Of a stretch of 28,944 bases of DNA, positions 17,574 to 26,570 are shown piece after piece (position 1 is the first letter of the stretch; every line of letters begins with the position of its first letter). Where the stretch lies: NCBI GenBank assembly GCA_030706285.1, contig JAUZOU010000006.1, positions 1-28,944 of the forward strand. The letters run 5' to 3'. Made by a program: the position numbers and the translations under genes. Below the pieces are notes generated by a model that had not been told where the DNA came from, ran no database searches, and saw only the letters and a program-made list of their open reading frames with translations. This DNA is from Bacteroidota bacterium (GTDB lineage: Bacteria; Bacteroidota; Bacteroidia; Bacteroidales; UBA1402).

Positions 17574-20500
17574 TTATTTCAATGTTAGATTTAAGCCGAT
17601 TGAAAAAGTCCTTTGCAATGGATAAGGGGCACTGTTATCTTCAACTTCAGGATCCAATCCTGAAAATTGGGTCATCGTAAACAAATTCTGAGCGTCAACA
17701 TACAGTCTGCAATTGCTGATGTGATTGTTCGTTAACAGATTTCCCTTGAAATTATAGCCAAACGTCACATTTTTTAACCGAAGGAAAGAAGCATCTTCAT
17801 GGGCATATTGTCCATCCAGTAAATAAGGATTTCTAAATCCGCTCGGCATCGTCGAAGTCATATTCTTGCTGGACCATCTGTCTTTGATGTCCGTCAGAAA
17901 GTTATTTCCATTCTTAAGGGTTAGGATCTCGAAGCCGGTACCATATTTAAAATTCAGGTGAGACCAGCCCAAACGGCCTACGGAAGAATAGAGGAAAAGG
18001 CTCAGGTCAAAATTTTTATACGTAAACGTATTGTTCAATCCCATGGTAAATTTCGGCGCATTCACACCAAGCAATTTCATATCATGATTATCGATCTTGC
18101 CGTCTTTGCTGACATCTTTCAATTTCATTTGTCCGGGCATTAACTGAGGCATGGTTGAAACCACTTCGCCCGGTTGCATGATGCCGTCAGGAATAAAGCC
18201 GTAAACAGCATTGATCGGATCGGTCGCTTTTTCAAACGGTTGAAGGATGTAATTCGGATTACGTTCCAGCCATTTGTCTTTGTAGCTGGTAAACGTAAAG
18301 TTGGTATTCCATTTGAATAATCCAGTCAGATTGTAGGTATTGACCGTCATCTCCAATCCTTTGCTTTCGGTCTTACCGATATTGGCCGGAATGCTGCTTA
18401 AAATGGAATTTGACATCAAAGGCATTGAAGAAAGAATGTCGCTGATTTGTTTGTAAAACAGTTCAACACTTCCGTTAATCCGGTTTTTAAATAAACCGAA
18501 ATCAATTCCCAGATTGCCTTCTGTTGTCGTTTCCCATTTCAGATCAGGATTAGCAAGCTGAATAAGCCCGACTCCTTTATTTTCAACTCCGTCCAGGTAA
18601 TAATTCTGACCGTTGGCCGCATAGTATTCATAGGCATTGTTACCGATGTTGCTGTTACCGGTTTGTCCCAAACTCAACCTCACTTTTAAATCGGAAAAGG
18701 TGCTCTGCGAACGCATAAACGGTTCCTGAATGGCACGCCAAGCAAACGCACCGGAAGGGAAAAAGCCATATTTATGATGAGTACCGAATTTGTCGCTGCC
18801 ATCGACACGACCTGTTAAAGTGAACAGGTAGATGTCCTTCAAAGAGTACTGAATCCTGCCGAAATAGGATGCCATAACAGATTGGGAATGCCAGGAATCA
18901 ACTTCAGGAACGCCTGAACCGACCGACAACCGGTTGTATAAAAAAGCATCGGTAAAAAAATCGTACGTATTGGCACTGTTACCGATCACATTGAATTGCT
19001 GAAATGAGTAACCTAAAATTCCGTTGAAATGATGGTCCTTTGAAATATCTTTGTTATAGGAGAACGTCGTTTCAGTTAAATAATCCATCTTTGAATTATT
19101 GTTTATTGAAGCGACTCCGTTTTGCCCCTTCCCATACATAAAGGTTTTCGGCAGATACAAATTTCTGTTTGCCCTATCGTCATCCATGCCGGCAGTCAGT
19201 TTCAACGAAGCATTTTTGGAAAAATGAATATTCATAAACGCATTGGTCAGCCACCGTCTTTCGATCGTATTATCCGATATGTCCAAAAAAGAAAGGGGAT
19301 TAGGGATTAAAGCCTGGTTTGGATTAAGCAGGTATTCTCCGTTTTCATCCCTTTCTGCTTTAATATTGGGAGAGTATTGAAGCGCAGACTGAATAATCCC
19401 TGAGTTTTCATTTTCACCGCCACCCAACGCCGCATTGCTGTTATCGACGACTGAGCCTAACAATGAAAGGCTGCAATCCAACCAGGGAGTAAGCTTCTGA
19501 TCAACATTCAACCGTCCAGAATACCTTTTTAATCCGGATGTTTTAATGACTCCCTGCTGATCAAAATAATTTAGTGAAAACAACACTTTTGAATCGTCCG
19601 AGCCTTTACTGACTGAAACATTCTGTTGGTTAATCACCCCCATTTGAGTAATTAAACCATACCAGTCTGTGCCGGTACCTGCTGCGTCAATCTCTGTCTG
19701 AGTGTATTTCGGCTTAAAAGCCGGCAACGTGCTGACATCCCTTGTACCGTAAGGATATGCCTTATATCTCATCAGGTACTCTTCATACATATAATTGTTC
19801 GTTTCTGTCATTTGTCCGGCTGCTGTAAGCATCTCAGGCCTTTTTGCGATGGTTTGGACTGAATAGTCCCCTGAATAGTCGACTTTCAGCCCGTTGCTAC
19901 CACGCTTTGTCGTAATCAGAATGACACCATTACAGCCTCTGGCTCCATAAATTGCCGTGGCAGAAGCATCTTTCAAAATTTCGATCGAGGCAATATCATT
20001 CGGGTTCAGTGTGTTTAAAAAATTCCGGTCACCCTGAGAATACCGGGTTCCGCTACCCGGATCGATGTTAGTATTGGAAACAGGAAAACCGTCAATCACG
20101 TACAAAGGATCGTTTCCGGCTCCCACTGAGGCCGCACCACGAATCAGGACTTCCTGTCCACCTCCGGGTTGAGCACTACCGCCAATAATCGACAAACCGG
20201 CAGCCCTTCCTGAAAGCATTTGAGTGATTGAAGGTGCTGAATTGACTTCAAGATCCTGCGGCTTAATGGAAACAATCGATGCATTCACATCGCTTTTTTT
20301 CATGGTGCCGTAACCGACAACCACAATCTCATCCAATGATTTAGCTTCTTCTGTAAGAGCAATTTTGATCGAGTTGCTTTCGGGAACCACGACTGTTTTC
20401 GAGACATAGCCGATATAAGAAATCTGCAATCGACCATTCTGGGGAACTTCCAAACTGAATCTTCCCTCCATGTCGGTAATCGCTTTTGCATTGCTGCCTT

Positions 20501-20912
20501 CAATGGAAATCGTAGCACCGATAATCGGCGCACTGTTCTCATCCGTTACAATCCCCGAAATATTTTTGGAAGAAGACTTTGAATGATTCTTATTCGTTAC
20601 TGCTTTCTTTTCGACAAGAAACAATTTGTTATTTTCGATTTCATAACCAAGGTTCGTCCCGGCCAGCAATTGTTTTAAAGCCACTTGGACATCAACAGAG
20701 GCAACATTGATGGAGACTTTCCGGTTGACATCAACCAACTGATCGCTGAAGATCAAAGACAAACCGGTTTGTTTTTTAATCGATTTCAACACTTTCTCAA
20801 ATGGGACATTCTGATAGGATAGTGTTACTTTCTGCGCTGCTAGTTGAAAGGTAGCTGCCGACAGAAAAATCAAAAGCAGAAAAATTCTAGCAAGAGACCC
20901 CGATTTTTTCAT
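17574..20912 (-). CDS. susC: SusC-like TonB-dependent outer membrane transporter with STN signalling domain
   Basis: 1112 aa. Signal peptide about 1-26. An STN domain (about 30-103: VPFEKVLKSIKKQTGLSLIF to NKLFLVEKK), a carboxypeptidase-regulatory-like domain (about 117-187: ISGIVTDENSAPIIGATI), a TonB-box-like segment LDEIVVVGYGT (193-203), a plug with VLIRGAASV and ATAIYGARGCNGVILITTKRG, then the beta-barrel ending in aromatic-rich strands (TFSIGLNLTLK). SusC imports oligosaccharides bound by SusD. The STN domain is the part that contacts a FecR-type anti-sigma factor, and such a pair lies directly upstream, so induction through that pair is expected. A terminator separates it from fecR, implying its own promoter in 20913-20992, probably ECF-dependent; no TAnnTTTG site is visible there. 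Confidence 0.97.
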   Translation of the reverse strand: MKKSGSLARIFLLLIFLSAATFQLAAQKVTLSYQNVPFEKVLKSIKKQTGLSLIFSDQLVDVNRKVSINVASVDVQVALKQLLAGTNLGYEIENNKLFLVEKKAVTNKNHSKSSSKNISGIVTDENSAPIIGATISIEGSNAKAITDMEGRFSLEVPQNGRLQISYIGYVSKTVVVPESNSIKIALTEEAKSLDEIVVVGYGTMKKSDVNASIVSIKPQDLEVNSAPSITQMLSGRAAGLSIIGGSAQPGGGQEVLIRGAASVGAGNDPLYVIDGFPVSNTNIDPGSGTRYSQGDRNFLNTLNPNDIASIEILKDASATAIYGARGCNGVILITTKRGSNGLKVDYSGDYSVQTIAKRPEMLTAAGQMTETNNYMYEEYLMRYKAYPYGTRDVSTLPAFKPKYTQTEIDAAGTGTDWYGLITQMGVINQQNVSVSKGSDDSKVLFSLNYFDQQGVIKTSGLKRYSGRLNVDQKLTPWLDCSLSLLGSVVDNSNAALGGGENENSGIIQSALQYSPNIKAERDENGEYLLNPNQALIPNPLSFLDISDNTIERRWLTNAFMNIHFSKNASLKLTAGMDDDRANRNLYLPKTFMYGKGQNGVASINNNSKMDYLTETTFSYNKDISKDHHFNGILGYSFQQFNVIGNSANTYDFFTDAFLYNRLSVGSGVPEVDSWHSQSVMASYFGRIQYSLKDIYLFTLTGRVDGSDKFGTHHKYGFFPSGAFAWRAIQEPFMRSQSTFSDLKVRLSLGQTGNSNIGNNAYEYYAANGQNYYLDGVENKGVGLIQLANPDLKWETTTEGNLGIDFGLFKNRINGSVELFYKQISDILSSMPLMSNSILSSIPANIGKTESKGLEMTVNTYNLTGLFKWNTNFTFTSYKDKWLERNPNYILQPFEKATDPINAVYGFIPDGIMQPGEVVSTMPQLMPGQMKLKDVSKDGKIDNHDMKLLGVNAPKFTMGLNNTFTYKNFDLSLFLYSSVGRLGWSHLNFKYGTGFEILTLKNGNNFLTDIKDRWSSKNMTSTMPSGFRNPYLLDGQYAHEDASFLRLKNVTFGYNFKGNLLTNNHISNCRLYVDAQNLFTMTQFSGLDPEVEDNSAPYPLQRTFSIGLNLTLK

Positions 20913-20991
20913 GTAGCTATTACTTTAAGATTATATTTTTCGTTTTGTTTCTAGTAAACACGCTATTCTTTGAAAAGTATGAGTTGTTTTA

Positions 20992-21046
20992 TAAAAAAAA
21001 TAGCCTGTTGATTATTTTTGCACTTAATAAGCACATAATCAACAGG
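20992..21046 (-). terminator. Rho-independent terminator between anti-sigma gene and susC
   Basis: On the minus strand a 12-bp perfect stem (arms 21035-21046 and 21004-21015, cctgttgattat and its complement) with a 19-nt loop is followed by ctatttttttta. It lies 30 bp after the FecR stop. It should separate the sigma/anti-sigma transcript from susC. Confidence 0.85.
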
Positions 21047-21076
21047 TTAATCTATAAACCAACGATAAAAAAGGTA

Positions 21077-22060
21077 TTATTTTATGGAGGACACTTCATA
21101 TCTGTTATTATCAGTTAATCTGAATGTTATTTTTGAAACTTTTTCCAGATCTTTTAGTATTTCATTGGCATTCACTTTGCTTGTTGAAATGCTAAACCTA
21201 TAATTTAAAAGTGAAGAATCGCCAATATCAAATTGGACCTCATACTGACGCTCCAGCGTTTTTAATATTTCCTTAAGCGGAGTCCGGTAAAAGTTCAGGC
21301 TTTTTGTCCGCCATGACGTATGCTGAGTCATATCATCGACATTAGATATGGTGCATACACCTGATTTCTTATTATAATCGGCATTCTGACCAACCTTCAG
21401 CGCATAAACATGACTCTTTTTATCGATAATTTTCACACTGCCCTCTTCGAGGGAAACCGATATCAAATTATCGTCCGGATAAGCTTTTGCATTAAACTTG
21501 GTACCGGTAACCTTAACATCGATGTGATTCAAATTGACGATAAAAGGTCGGTCGGCTTGCTTTGCCACAGAAAAATAACCTTCTCCCGACAGTCTGACTT
21601 TCCGGTTGAACAGCCCAAATGTTTTCGGATATTGTAAACTGGAACCGGAATTCAACTGAACAATGGTGCCGTCCTGAAGGATTACCTGCATTTGCTCTCC
21701 GTATGGCGCCTTGACTTCAGCTAACTCCGTGCCGGTAAACACTCCGGAACGATTTGCGACAAACAGGAAGGCACCGACCAATACGACAAAAGGAATGAGC
21801 ACCGCTGCCGCGAGTCTGAAACGGAATGTGCGCACATGGATTCTCAACCTTGTCAGCAAGCGGATTTTCATACGATCTGAAGGGATCTCCGTATCAGCCC
21901 ATTCTTCAACAGTCTGTTCATCAAGAAAATAGGATTCTCTGTCGAAGCGCCGGGATAAATACTCCTGCCCTTCGTCCGTAGCAAACCAGACTGCCACCTT
22001 CCGGGCTTCTTCGGGTGAAGCAGTCTTGGATAAAACCTTGTCTATACTCTTTTGATCCAT
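21077..22060 (-). CDS. FecR-family anti-sigma factor
   Basis: 327 aa. A cytoplasmic N-terminal region (about 1-80) precedes one membrane helix (about 82-103: LAAAVLIPFVVLVGAFLF). Then comes a periplasmic FecR domain (about 112-215: VKAPYGEQMQVILQDGTIV, LNSGSSLQYP, VKVTGTKFNAKAYPD, VSLEEGSVKI) and a C-terminal DUF4974/STN-like segment (about 255-325: LNFYRTPLKEILKTLERQYE). It should hold the ECF sigma factor at the membrane until SusC signals substrate. It lies 76 bp downstream of the sigma gene. Confidence 0.93.
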   Translation of the reverse strand: MDQKSIDKVLSKTASPEEARKVAVWFATDEGQEYLSRRFDRESYFLDEQTVEEWADTEIPSDRMKIRLLTRLRIHVRTFRFRLAAAVLIPFVVLVGAFLFVANRSGVFTGTELAEVKAPYGEQMQVILQDGTIVQLNSGSSLQYPKTFGLFNRKVRLSGEGYFSVAKQADRPFIVNLNHIDVKVTGTKFNAKAYPDDNLISVSLEEGSVKIIDKKSHVYALKVGQNADYNKKSGVCTISNVDDMTQHTSWRTKSLNFYRTPLKEILKTLERQYEVQFDIGDSSLLNYRFSISTSKVNANEILKDLEKVSKITFRLTDNNRYEVSSIK

Positions 22061-22136
22061 TTGTCGGATTGTGTATGAATACCTGCCGATACTCTATTAA
22101 ACAATTAGTGACATTAAAAGTATGAGTCCTGTTGCA

Positions 22137-22730
22137 TCAGGATTCAAGAAATAAGCTCATTGTCAGAACGATTACCATGATTTTTTTTAATTGTGATCGT
22201 AGCAGCCTGATTGCCTGTGTATAATGAGATTTGACCGTTGCAACGGAAATATTCATTGTGTCGGCAACCTCTTGGTTTGACAACCCCTGTTGAATCTTTA
22301 AAAAGCAAACTTCTTTTTTCTGGGGAGCTAACTGGTCTATTAATTTGTATAACTGTGATTTGAAATCGGCATCTTCCAACTCATTCAGTAAATCGTTTTC
22401 CGCTTCTTCCGGTAGCTGGGCTATTTCGTAATTTTTTTGAATCACCAGATTATTGTGTCTGATTTCATTCAAAATATAATTTTTAAGGATGGTAAACAAC
22501 AGATTTTTAATCCCTTTTTGGTAATCGAATGATTGCCGGCCTTCCCAAAGACGCATAAAGGTATATTGAACAGCATCTTCAGCATAACTTTCGGACATTA
22601 AATACCGGCAAGCCAACACATATAAGTATCTGTGATAGGTATCGAATACGATTGAAAATGCTTTTTCATTGCCTTCCCGCAGTTGAATCAGCAATTCGTA
22701 GTCAATGATATGAAGAGACCTGTTTTTCAT
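22137..22730 (-). CDS. ECF-type RNA polymerase sigma factor (Bacteroidetes sigma-70 subfamily)
   Basis: 197 aa from ATG at 22730. The frame is open to 22772, but the promoter at 22787-22820 would place transcription start near 22780, so the downstream start MKNRSLHIIDYELL gives a normal leader. Region 2 is AFSIVFDTYHRYLYVLACRYL with EDAVQYTFMRLWE. Region 4 is LAPQKKEVCFLKIQQGLSNQEVA and MNISVATVKSHYTQAIRLLR, a helix-turn-helix. A short hydrophobic tail (IMVIVLTMSLFLES) closes the protein, often seen in this subfamily. Its likely target is the susC promoter. Confidence 0.93.
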   Translation of the reverse strand: MKNRSLHIIDYELLIQLREGNEKAFSIVFDTYHRYLYVLACRYLMSESYAEDAVQYTFMRLWEGRQSFDYQKGIKNLLFTILKNYILNEIRHNNLVIQKNYEIAQLPEEAENDLLNELEDADFKSQLYKLIDQLAPQKKEVCFLKIQQGLSNQEVADTMNISVATVKSHYTQAIRLLRSQLKKIMVIVLTMSLFLES

Positions 22731-22786
22731 GATCGGACCAGACTTAACGGGTTCATTTGAGAGTAAGGTCAAGTCTATTTACGGCG

Positions 22787-22820
22787 CAAACATACATAAT
22801 TTTGTCAAACCAGATTCAAA
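22787..22820 (-). promoter_or_regulatory. Bacteroidetes-type promoter for the ECF sigma gene
   Basis: On the minus strand TATGTTTG (22787-22794) fits the -7 consensus TAnnTTTG, and TTTG (22817-22820) lies 22 nt upstream as a -33 element. The predicted leader is about 50 nt to the ATG at 22730. Confidence 0.6.
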
Positions 22821-23019
22821 TTTAACTCAAAAACAATGTCATGCTATTTTCAAACATGGATCGAAACCTTTGATAACCCGATACAACATTTCAGAATCAA
22901 ATTGAAAACTTGTGGAGTTCTCCCACAAAAAGGATCAACTGATTAGTCGGCTGATGGACAGGATCAGGTAGTGAAGCGGGCACGGGCAGGCTGCGGCGAC
23001 TATGATGAAAAACGTTAAG

Positions 23020-23108
23020 AAAACCGGGGGGAGAGAGGCGCCCGGAATTTTCGTCTTCCGAGAAGCGAAGCGACGCTTCGAAAATTCAGCCGAACGATAC
23101 CCGGTTTT
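23020..23108. repeat. Nested extragenic inverted repeats (REP-like element or structured RNA)
   Basis: Outer arms aaaaccggg (23020-23028) and cccggtttt (23100-23108) enclose inner arms gaattttcg (23045-23053) and cgaaaattc (23079-23087). The centre contains cttccgagaag and the self-complementary word cgaagcgacgcttcg. The GC-rich outer stem in an otherwise AT-rich gap is notable. Function unknown. Confidence 0.55.
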
Positions 23109-23299
23109 TAGTTTTTCGAATCGGAGCAAGTAGCATGTCCGGGCTAGCGGAACGGCGACTTAAAGCAACCGCCTGATCAACACCTTCCCCCATAGCTACT
23201 ATTGGAATTTTTAAACTTTCTATTGATCAGGATGGACGCTTAGTCCACAAGTTTTTTATATTGATCGTCAGCTGATCAACAAAGTTCCCATCGTTGATA

Positions 23300-23348
23300 T
23301 AAAAATTCCTTATTTATGTTTCCTTTAATCGGGACATAAATAAGGAAT
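23300..23348 (-). terminator. Terminator downstream of the GlmM-type gene
   Basis: Perfect 15-bp arms (attccttatttatgt at 23305-23319 and its complement at 23334-23348) with a 14-nt loop, followed on the minus strand by ttttatat. It starts about 54 bp after the phosphohexomutase stop (23402). The stem is AT-rich but long. Confidence 0.75.
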
Positions 23349-23401
23349 CTTCTGAAAATAAGCTGTAATGCCAGTGTCAAATGCTTCAGGTAGAAGTCTG
23401 T

Positions 23402-24787
23402 TTACAGGTTCTTTGCGATCACGTCCTTGATCTGTGCCGTCAATGCCTCAGCTTCCGGCTTCGTGACAGCTTCTGAATAGATCCGGATAATCGGTTCCGT
23501 GTTTGACTTACGTAGTTGCACCCATTTGTCCGGGAAATCGATCTTGACGCCATCAATGTCGTTGACTTCTTCGTTAGAAAATTGATGTTTGACAGCCGTC
23601 AGTACGGCATCCACATTAATGTCCGGCGTCAGGTCCATCCGCTGTTTATCTATGTAGTAAGACGGATAGATGGCCCGTAGTTCCGATACTTTCATACCGC
23701 TATGAGCCAAGTGAGACAAAAACAACGCAATGCCGACCAGCGCATCCCTTCCGTAATGGCATTCCGGATAAATCACGCCACCGTTGCCCTCACCGCCAAT
23801 CACCGCATTCGTCGCTTTCATGGTAGCTACCACATTCACTTCTCCGACAGCAGCAGCCGTGTACGTTTGGCCATAACCGCGTGTCACATCACGCAAAGCC
23901 CTGGTGGAAGACATATTGGATACCGTATTTCCGGGTGTATGTTTCAACACATAATCGGCCACAGAGACCAACGTGTATTCCTCCCCGAACATCGCTCCAT
24001 CTTCACAGATGATGGCCAACCGATCGACATCCGGATCGACGACGAATCCAACATCCGCTTTGCCTTGCTTCAGTAATTCCGAAATACCGGTCAAGTGTTG
24101 AGGCAATGGTTCCGGATTGTGAGCAAACTGACCATCCGGTGTACAATTGAGCTCAATCACGTCCTTGATACCAAGCGCTTTCAGCAACTGAGGCAGCACG
24201 ATACCGCCAACCGAATTGACACAATCGATGGCCACTCTGAATCCAGCTTTCCGGATAGCCTCCGTATCGACGAGCTTCAGGGCAAGCACCGCTTCGATGT
24301 GCCTGCGTGTCATGGATTCATCCGTATAAAACTTGCCCAGCACGTCCACCGGAGAAAATTCGAACGATTCAGCCGCCGCCGTATCCAATACGAATTGCCC
24401 TTCCGCTTTATTCAGGAATTCACCTTTTTCGTTCAGCAATTTCAAGGCATTCCATTGTTTCGGATTATGGCTGGCCGTCAGGATGATACCGCCATCAGCG
24501 CCAAGCATGGTCACCGCCAATTCTGTGGTCGGAGTCGTAGCCAACCCAATGTTGATGACGTCAAAGCCCATGCCGGACAACGTGCCGGAAACGAGTTGGT
24601 AAACCATGTCGCCAGAAATGCGGGCATCCCGTCCAACAACCAGTTTATTTGAATGTTTCGTACTGTGCTGTCTTGCCCAGGTCGCATAAGCAGCTGAAAA
24701 TTTGACAATATCAAGCGGCGTCAAGCCCTCACCTGCATTGCCTCCGATTGTTCCACGGATGCCAGATATGGATTTGATCAAACTCAT
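23402..24787 (-). CDS. glmM: Phosphoglucosamine mutase / phosphohexomutase (GlmM type)
   Basis: 461 aa, close to the usual 445-460. The alpha-D-phosphohexomutase signature is complete: ISGIRGT at the N-terminus, active-site phosphoserine Ser106 in ILTASHNP, metal loop DPDVDR (251-256), sugar loop GGEGNGG (331-337) and phosphate-binding RKSNTEPIIRIY (about 426-437). It probably interconverts glucosamine-6-P and glucosamine-1-P for UDP-GlcNAc synthesis in the cytoplasm; phosphomannomutase or phosphoglucomutase activity cannot be excluded. It follows the small lipoprotein gene by 31 bp, likely in one operon. Confidence 0.88.
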   Translation of the reverse strand: MSLIKSISGIRGTIGGNAGEGLTPLDIVKFSAAYATWARQHSTKHSNKLVVGRDARISGDMVYQLVSGTLSGMGFDVINIGLATTPTTELAVTMLGADGGIILTASHNPKQWNALKLLNEKGEFLNKAEGQFVLDTAAAESFEFSPVDVLGKFYTDESMTRRHIEAVLALKLVDTEAIRKAGFRVAIDCVNSVGGIVLPQLLKALGIKDVIELNCTPDGQFAHNPEPLPQHLTGISELLKQGKADVGFVVDPDVDRLAIICEDGAMFGEEYTLVSVADYVLKHTPGNTVSNMSSTRALRDVTRGYGQTYTAAAVGEVNVVATMKATNAVIGGEGNGGVIYPECHYGRDALVGIALFLSHLAHSGMKVSELRAIYPSYYIDKQRMDLTPDINVDAVLTAVKHQFSNEEVNDIDGVKIDFPDKWVQLRKSNTEPIIRIYSEAVTKPEAEALTAQIKDVIAKNL

Positions 24788-24818
24788 ATAATTCGTTTAT
24801 TAATCAGTCCTCGAAAAA

Positions 24819-25367
24819 TTATTTCCAGAACGTATAACGCAGTTCATAAAAACAAGGCGTCAACGTAGAGGAGGAAGAAGAATACATGGACATACCCAGT
24901 TTTGAAGGAGCAATGATAAATACATGTCCACCGTCTCCCACGTATTTCAGCGGTTCATGCCAAGCTTTGCAATCCCCATAAGTGACAGACGTCTGGACAT
25001 TTCCGTAAAACAGCTCATACGGATCACCCGTCCCGTACATGTTGGTATACGTGGTATCTCCGTCCATGCTAACTTCATTAAAGCGGACAGTGACGACCGT
25101 ATTGGTCGGGATTGTATCAATGATTTGTGCGCCGGTATCGATCACATGAATATACAGGCCGGTACTGGTTTTGTAAAAGACATTGTCTGGGAATGGAATG
25201 GTATCCGGATAGGTTGTTGTTATCTTGTAACCTCTGTCTTTGATAAACGCCTGGATGCTGGCCTTTTCATCGGCTAACTGTTCAGCATACGTTTTTGTAT
25301 TATCACAGGAAATCAACACATTAGTCAGTACAGCGACCAGAACAAGTAATAGAGGGAAACGTTTCAT
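24819..25367 (-). CDS. Small conserved lipoprotein, DUF4827-like
   Basis: 182 aa from ATG at 25367, where MKRFPLLLVLVAVLTNVLISC gives a lipobox (Cys21); the open frame to 25403 adds a less likely extension. The mature part begins DNTKTYAEQLADEKASIQAF, then a beta-rich domain with VTVRFNEVSMDGDTTYTN and ends LTPCFYELRYTFWK. I recall this type as DUF4827, common in Bacteroidales beside a GlmM-type gene and a DHH phosphoesterase gene, as here. The sequence loosely resembles FKBP-like lipoproteins, but no active residues can be named. Function unknown. Confidence 0.75.
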   Translation of the reverse strand: MKRFPLLLVLVAVLTNVLISCDNTKTYAEQLADEKASIQAFIKDRGYKITTTYPDTIPFPDNVFYKTSTGLYIHVIDTGAQIIDTIPTNTVVTVRFNEVSMDGDTTYTNMYGTGDPYELFYGNVQTSVTYGDCKAWHEPLKYVGDGGHVFIIAPSKLGMSMYSSSSSTLTPCFYELRYTFWK

Positions 25368-25432
25368 ATGCACAATTGTTGAAAAAATCAGGGAAATCAC
25401 CATTCGACCTTTCCCATGCCAAAGTTAAGTTG

Positions 25433-25464
25433 CAAAAATACATCTTTCCCGCTATTATGACGAA
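25433..25464 (-). promoter_or_regulatory. Promoter for the small lipoprotein-glmM operon
   Basis: On the minus strand TATTTTTG (25433-25440) fits TAnnTTTG, and TTCG (25461-25464) lies 20 nt upstream in place of the -33 TTTG. Transcription would start about 60 nt before the ATG at 25367. Confidence 0.5.
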
Positions 25465-25491
25465 CACTTAACATAATTTGTGGGTAAACGG

Positions 25492-26508
25492 TCAAATCAT
25501 GAAGTCAGGCAACCATTCTTCCAGGAGTTTGACCGCTTCATCCATCTTTCCATAAAATTCACCGCCGGCTGCGTTCAGGTGACCACCGCCATTGAACAAA
25601 TTCGAAGCGACCTTGTTGCAGGGGAACGCACCTCTGGAGCGAAAAGATAATTTGATCTTGTCGTTGTCTTCCCGCATAAACACGGAGAAAACGATGCCCT
25701 GGATGCTCAACGGTAAATTGACAAAACCTTCGGTATCTCCAACCTGGTAATCAAATTCATTCAGGTCTTCCTGGGTTAACGTAATGATCGCCGTATGATA
25801 GGCATCCCATATCTGCATCCGGTTATACAGCACAAATCCCATCAAACGCATCCGGTCGACCGAATAGGTATTGAACACTTTGTTATAGACCCAATCTTTG
25901 TCAACCCCTTTATGAATAAGCTGAGAGATGATGTAATACATCTCCTCATTGTTGGAATTGTACGTAAAAGCACCGGTGTCGGTCATCATGCCAGTATAAA
26001 CGCAGATGGCACAGTCTTTAGTCATTTCGTCGAAATAACCGGAACGGCAGATAAACCGGAATACCATTTCGCTGGTAGAAGCAAACTGCGGATAGGAAAT
26101 CGTCACATCGGCAAATTTATCCGGATTCGGATGATGATCTATCAGTACCTTGGGCGTCTTGAGTGCACCAACCGTTTCAGCCAACCCTCCAATCCTGTTT
26201 AGCTGATTCAGATCCAACAGAAATATAGCATCCGCCTTTTTCAGAAACGTTTCACAGGCCTCTGGCTGTTGGGTATAAATCAATGTCTTATTTGCACCAG
26301 GCAACCAATTCAGAAAAGCAGGAAACTCATCCGGCAACATCACCTGTACTTTTTTGCCTCGTTGAACCAGATAATCAGTCATGGCAAGGCAGGCACCCAG
26401 CGCATCACCATCCGGTCCAAGGTGACCAATCACAGCCACTTTATCCGCATTTCCAAGTATGTGTTTTGCCTTCTGAATAAGGCCCTCATCAATTATTTTA
26501 GTAAGCAT
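25492..26508 (-). CDS. DHH/DHHA1 phosphoesterase (NrnA-like oligoribonuclease / pAp phosphatase)
   Basis: 338 aa from ATG at 26508; the frame is open to 27030, but that part overlaps comEC and has no family match. The DHH domain has GHLGPDGDALGA (His29, Asp33, Asp35), LLDLNQLNRIG (Asp99) and LIDHHPNPDKF (DHH at 124-126), all manganese ligands. The DHHA1 domain near the C-terminus has FNGGGHLNAAGGEF, the substrate-binding GGGH motif. Family members degrade nanoRNA and dephosphorylate 3'-phosphoadenosine 5'-phosphate in the cytoplasm. It lies 62 bp downstream of comEC and has its own promoter. Confidence 0.9.
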   Translation of the reverse strand: MLTKIIDEGLIQKAKHILGNADKVAVIGHLGPDGDALGACLAMTDYLVQRGKKVQVMLPDEFPAFLNWLPGANKTLIYTQQPEACETFLKKADAIFLLDLNQLNRIGGLAETVGALKTPKVLIDHHPNPDKFADVTISYPQFASTSEMVFRFICRSGYFDEMTKDCAICVYTGMMTDTGAFTYNSNNEEMYYIISQLIHKGVDKDWVYNKVFNTYSVDRMRLMGFVLYNRMQIWDAYHTAIITLTQEDLNEFDYQVGDTEGFVNLPLSIQGIVFSVFMREDNDKIKLSFRSRGAFPCNKVASNLFNGGGHLNAAGGEFYGKMDEAVKLLEEWLPDFMI

Positions 26509-26522
26509 GGCTGACTTTTTTA

Positions 26523-26553
26523 CAAAGATAGGCAATTGCAAAAAATACACAAG
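26523..26553 (-). promoter_or_regulatory. Promoter for the DHH phosphoesterase gene
   Basis: On the minus strand TATCTTTG (26523-26530) fits TAnnTTTG, and CTTG (26550-26553) lies 19 nt upstream. It supports the start at 26508; the predicted leader is only about 10 nt. Confidence 0.5.
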
Positions 26554-26570
26554 GCCACTCGAACAAATTG

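Larger units (their letters stand above)
22731..23401. other. 671-bp gene-free region with inverted repeats and structured element
   Basis: No convincing gene. It holds the sigma promoter (22787-22820), a short hairpin (ttgtgg 22910-22915/ccacaa 22923-22928), a 12-bp inverted repeat pair (aaaacttgtgga 22905-22916 and its complement 23244-23255), nested stem-loops at 23020-23108, repeated tgatcaac-type words at 23170-23282, and the terminator at 23300-23348. A 64-codon minus-strand frame (22935-23129) is Pro/Arg/Ser-rich at first and lacks family signals; I do not call it. The layout could be a decayed mobile element or a structured RNA locus. Confidence 0.5.

Noticed and set aside
22935..23129. 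64-codon minus-strand frame in the large gap
   Set aside because: It overlaps the nested inverted repeats, has no recognisable motif apart from a short hydrophobic stretch, and no promoter or ribosome-binding signal.
23233..23258. Short stem plus T-run on the plus strand (tggac/gtcca then tttttt)
   Set aside because: The 5-bp stem is too weak and no plus-strand gene lies upstream, so a terminator is not supported.
24095..24652. 185-codon plus-strand frame inside glmM
   Set aside because: It is antisense to a fully supported gene, with a composition expected of a shadow frame.
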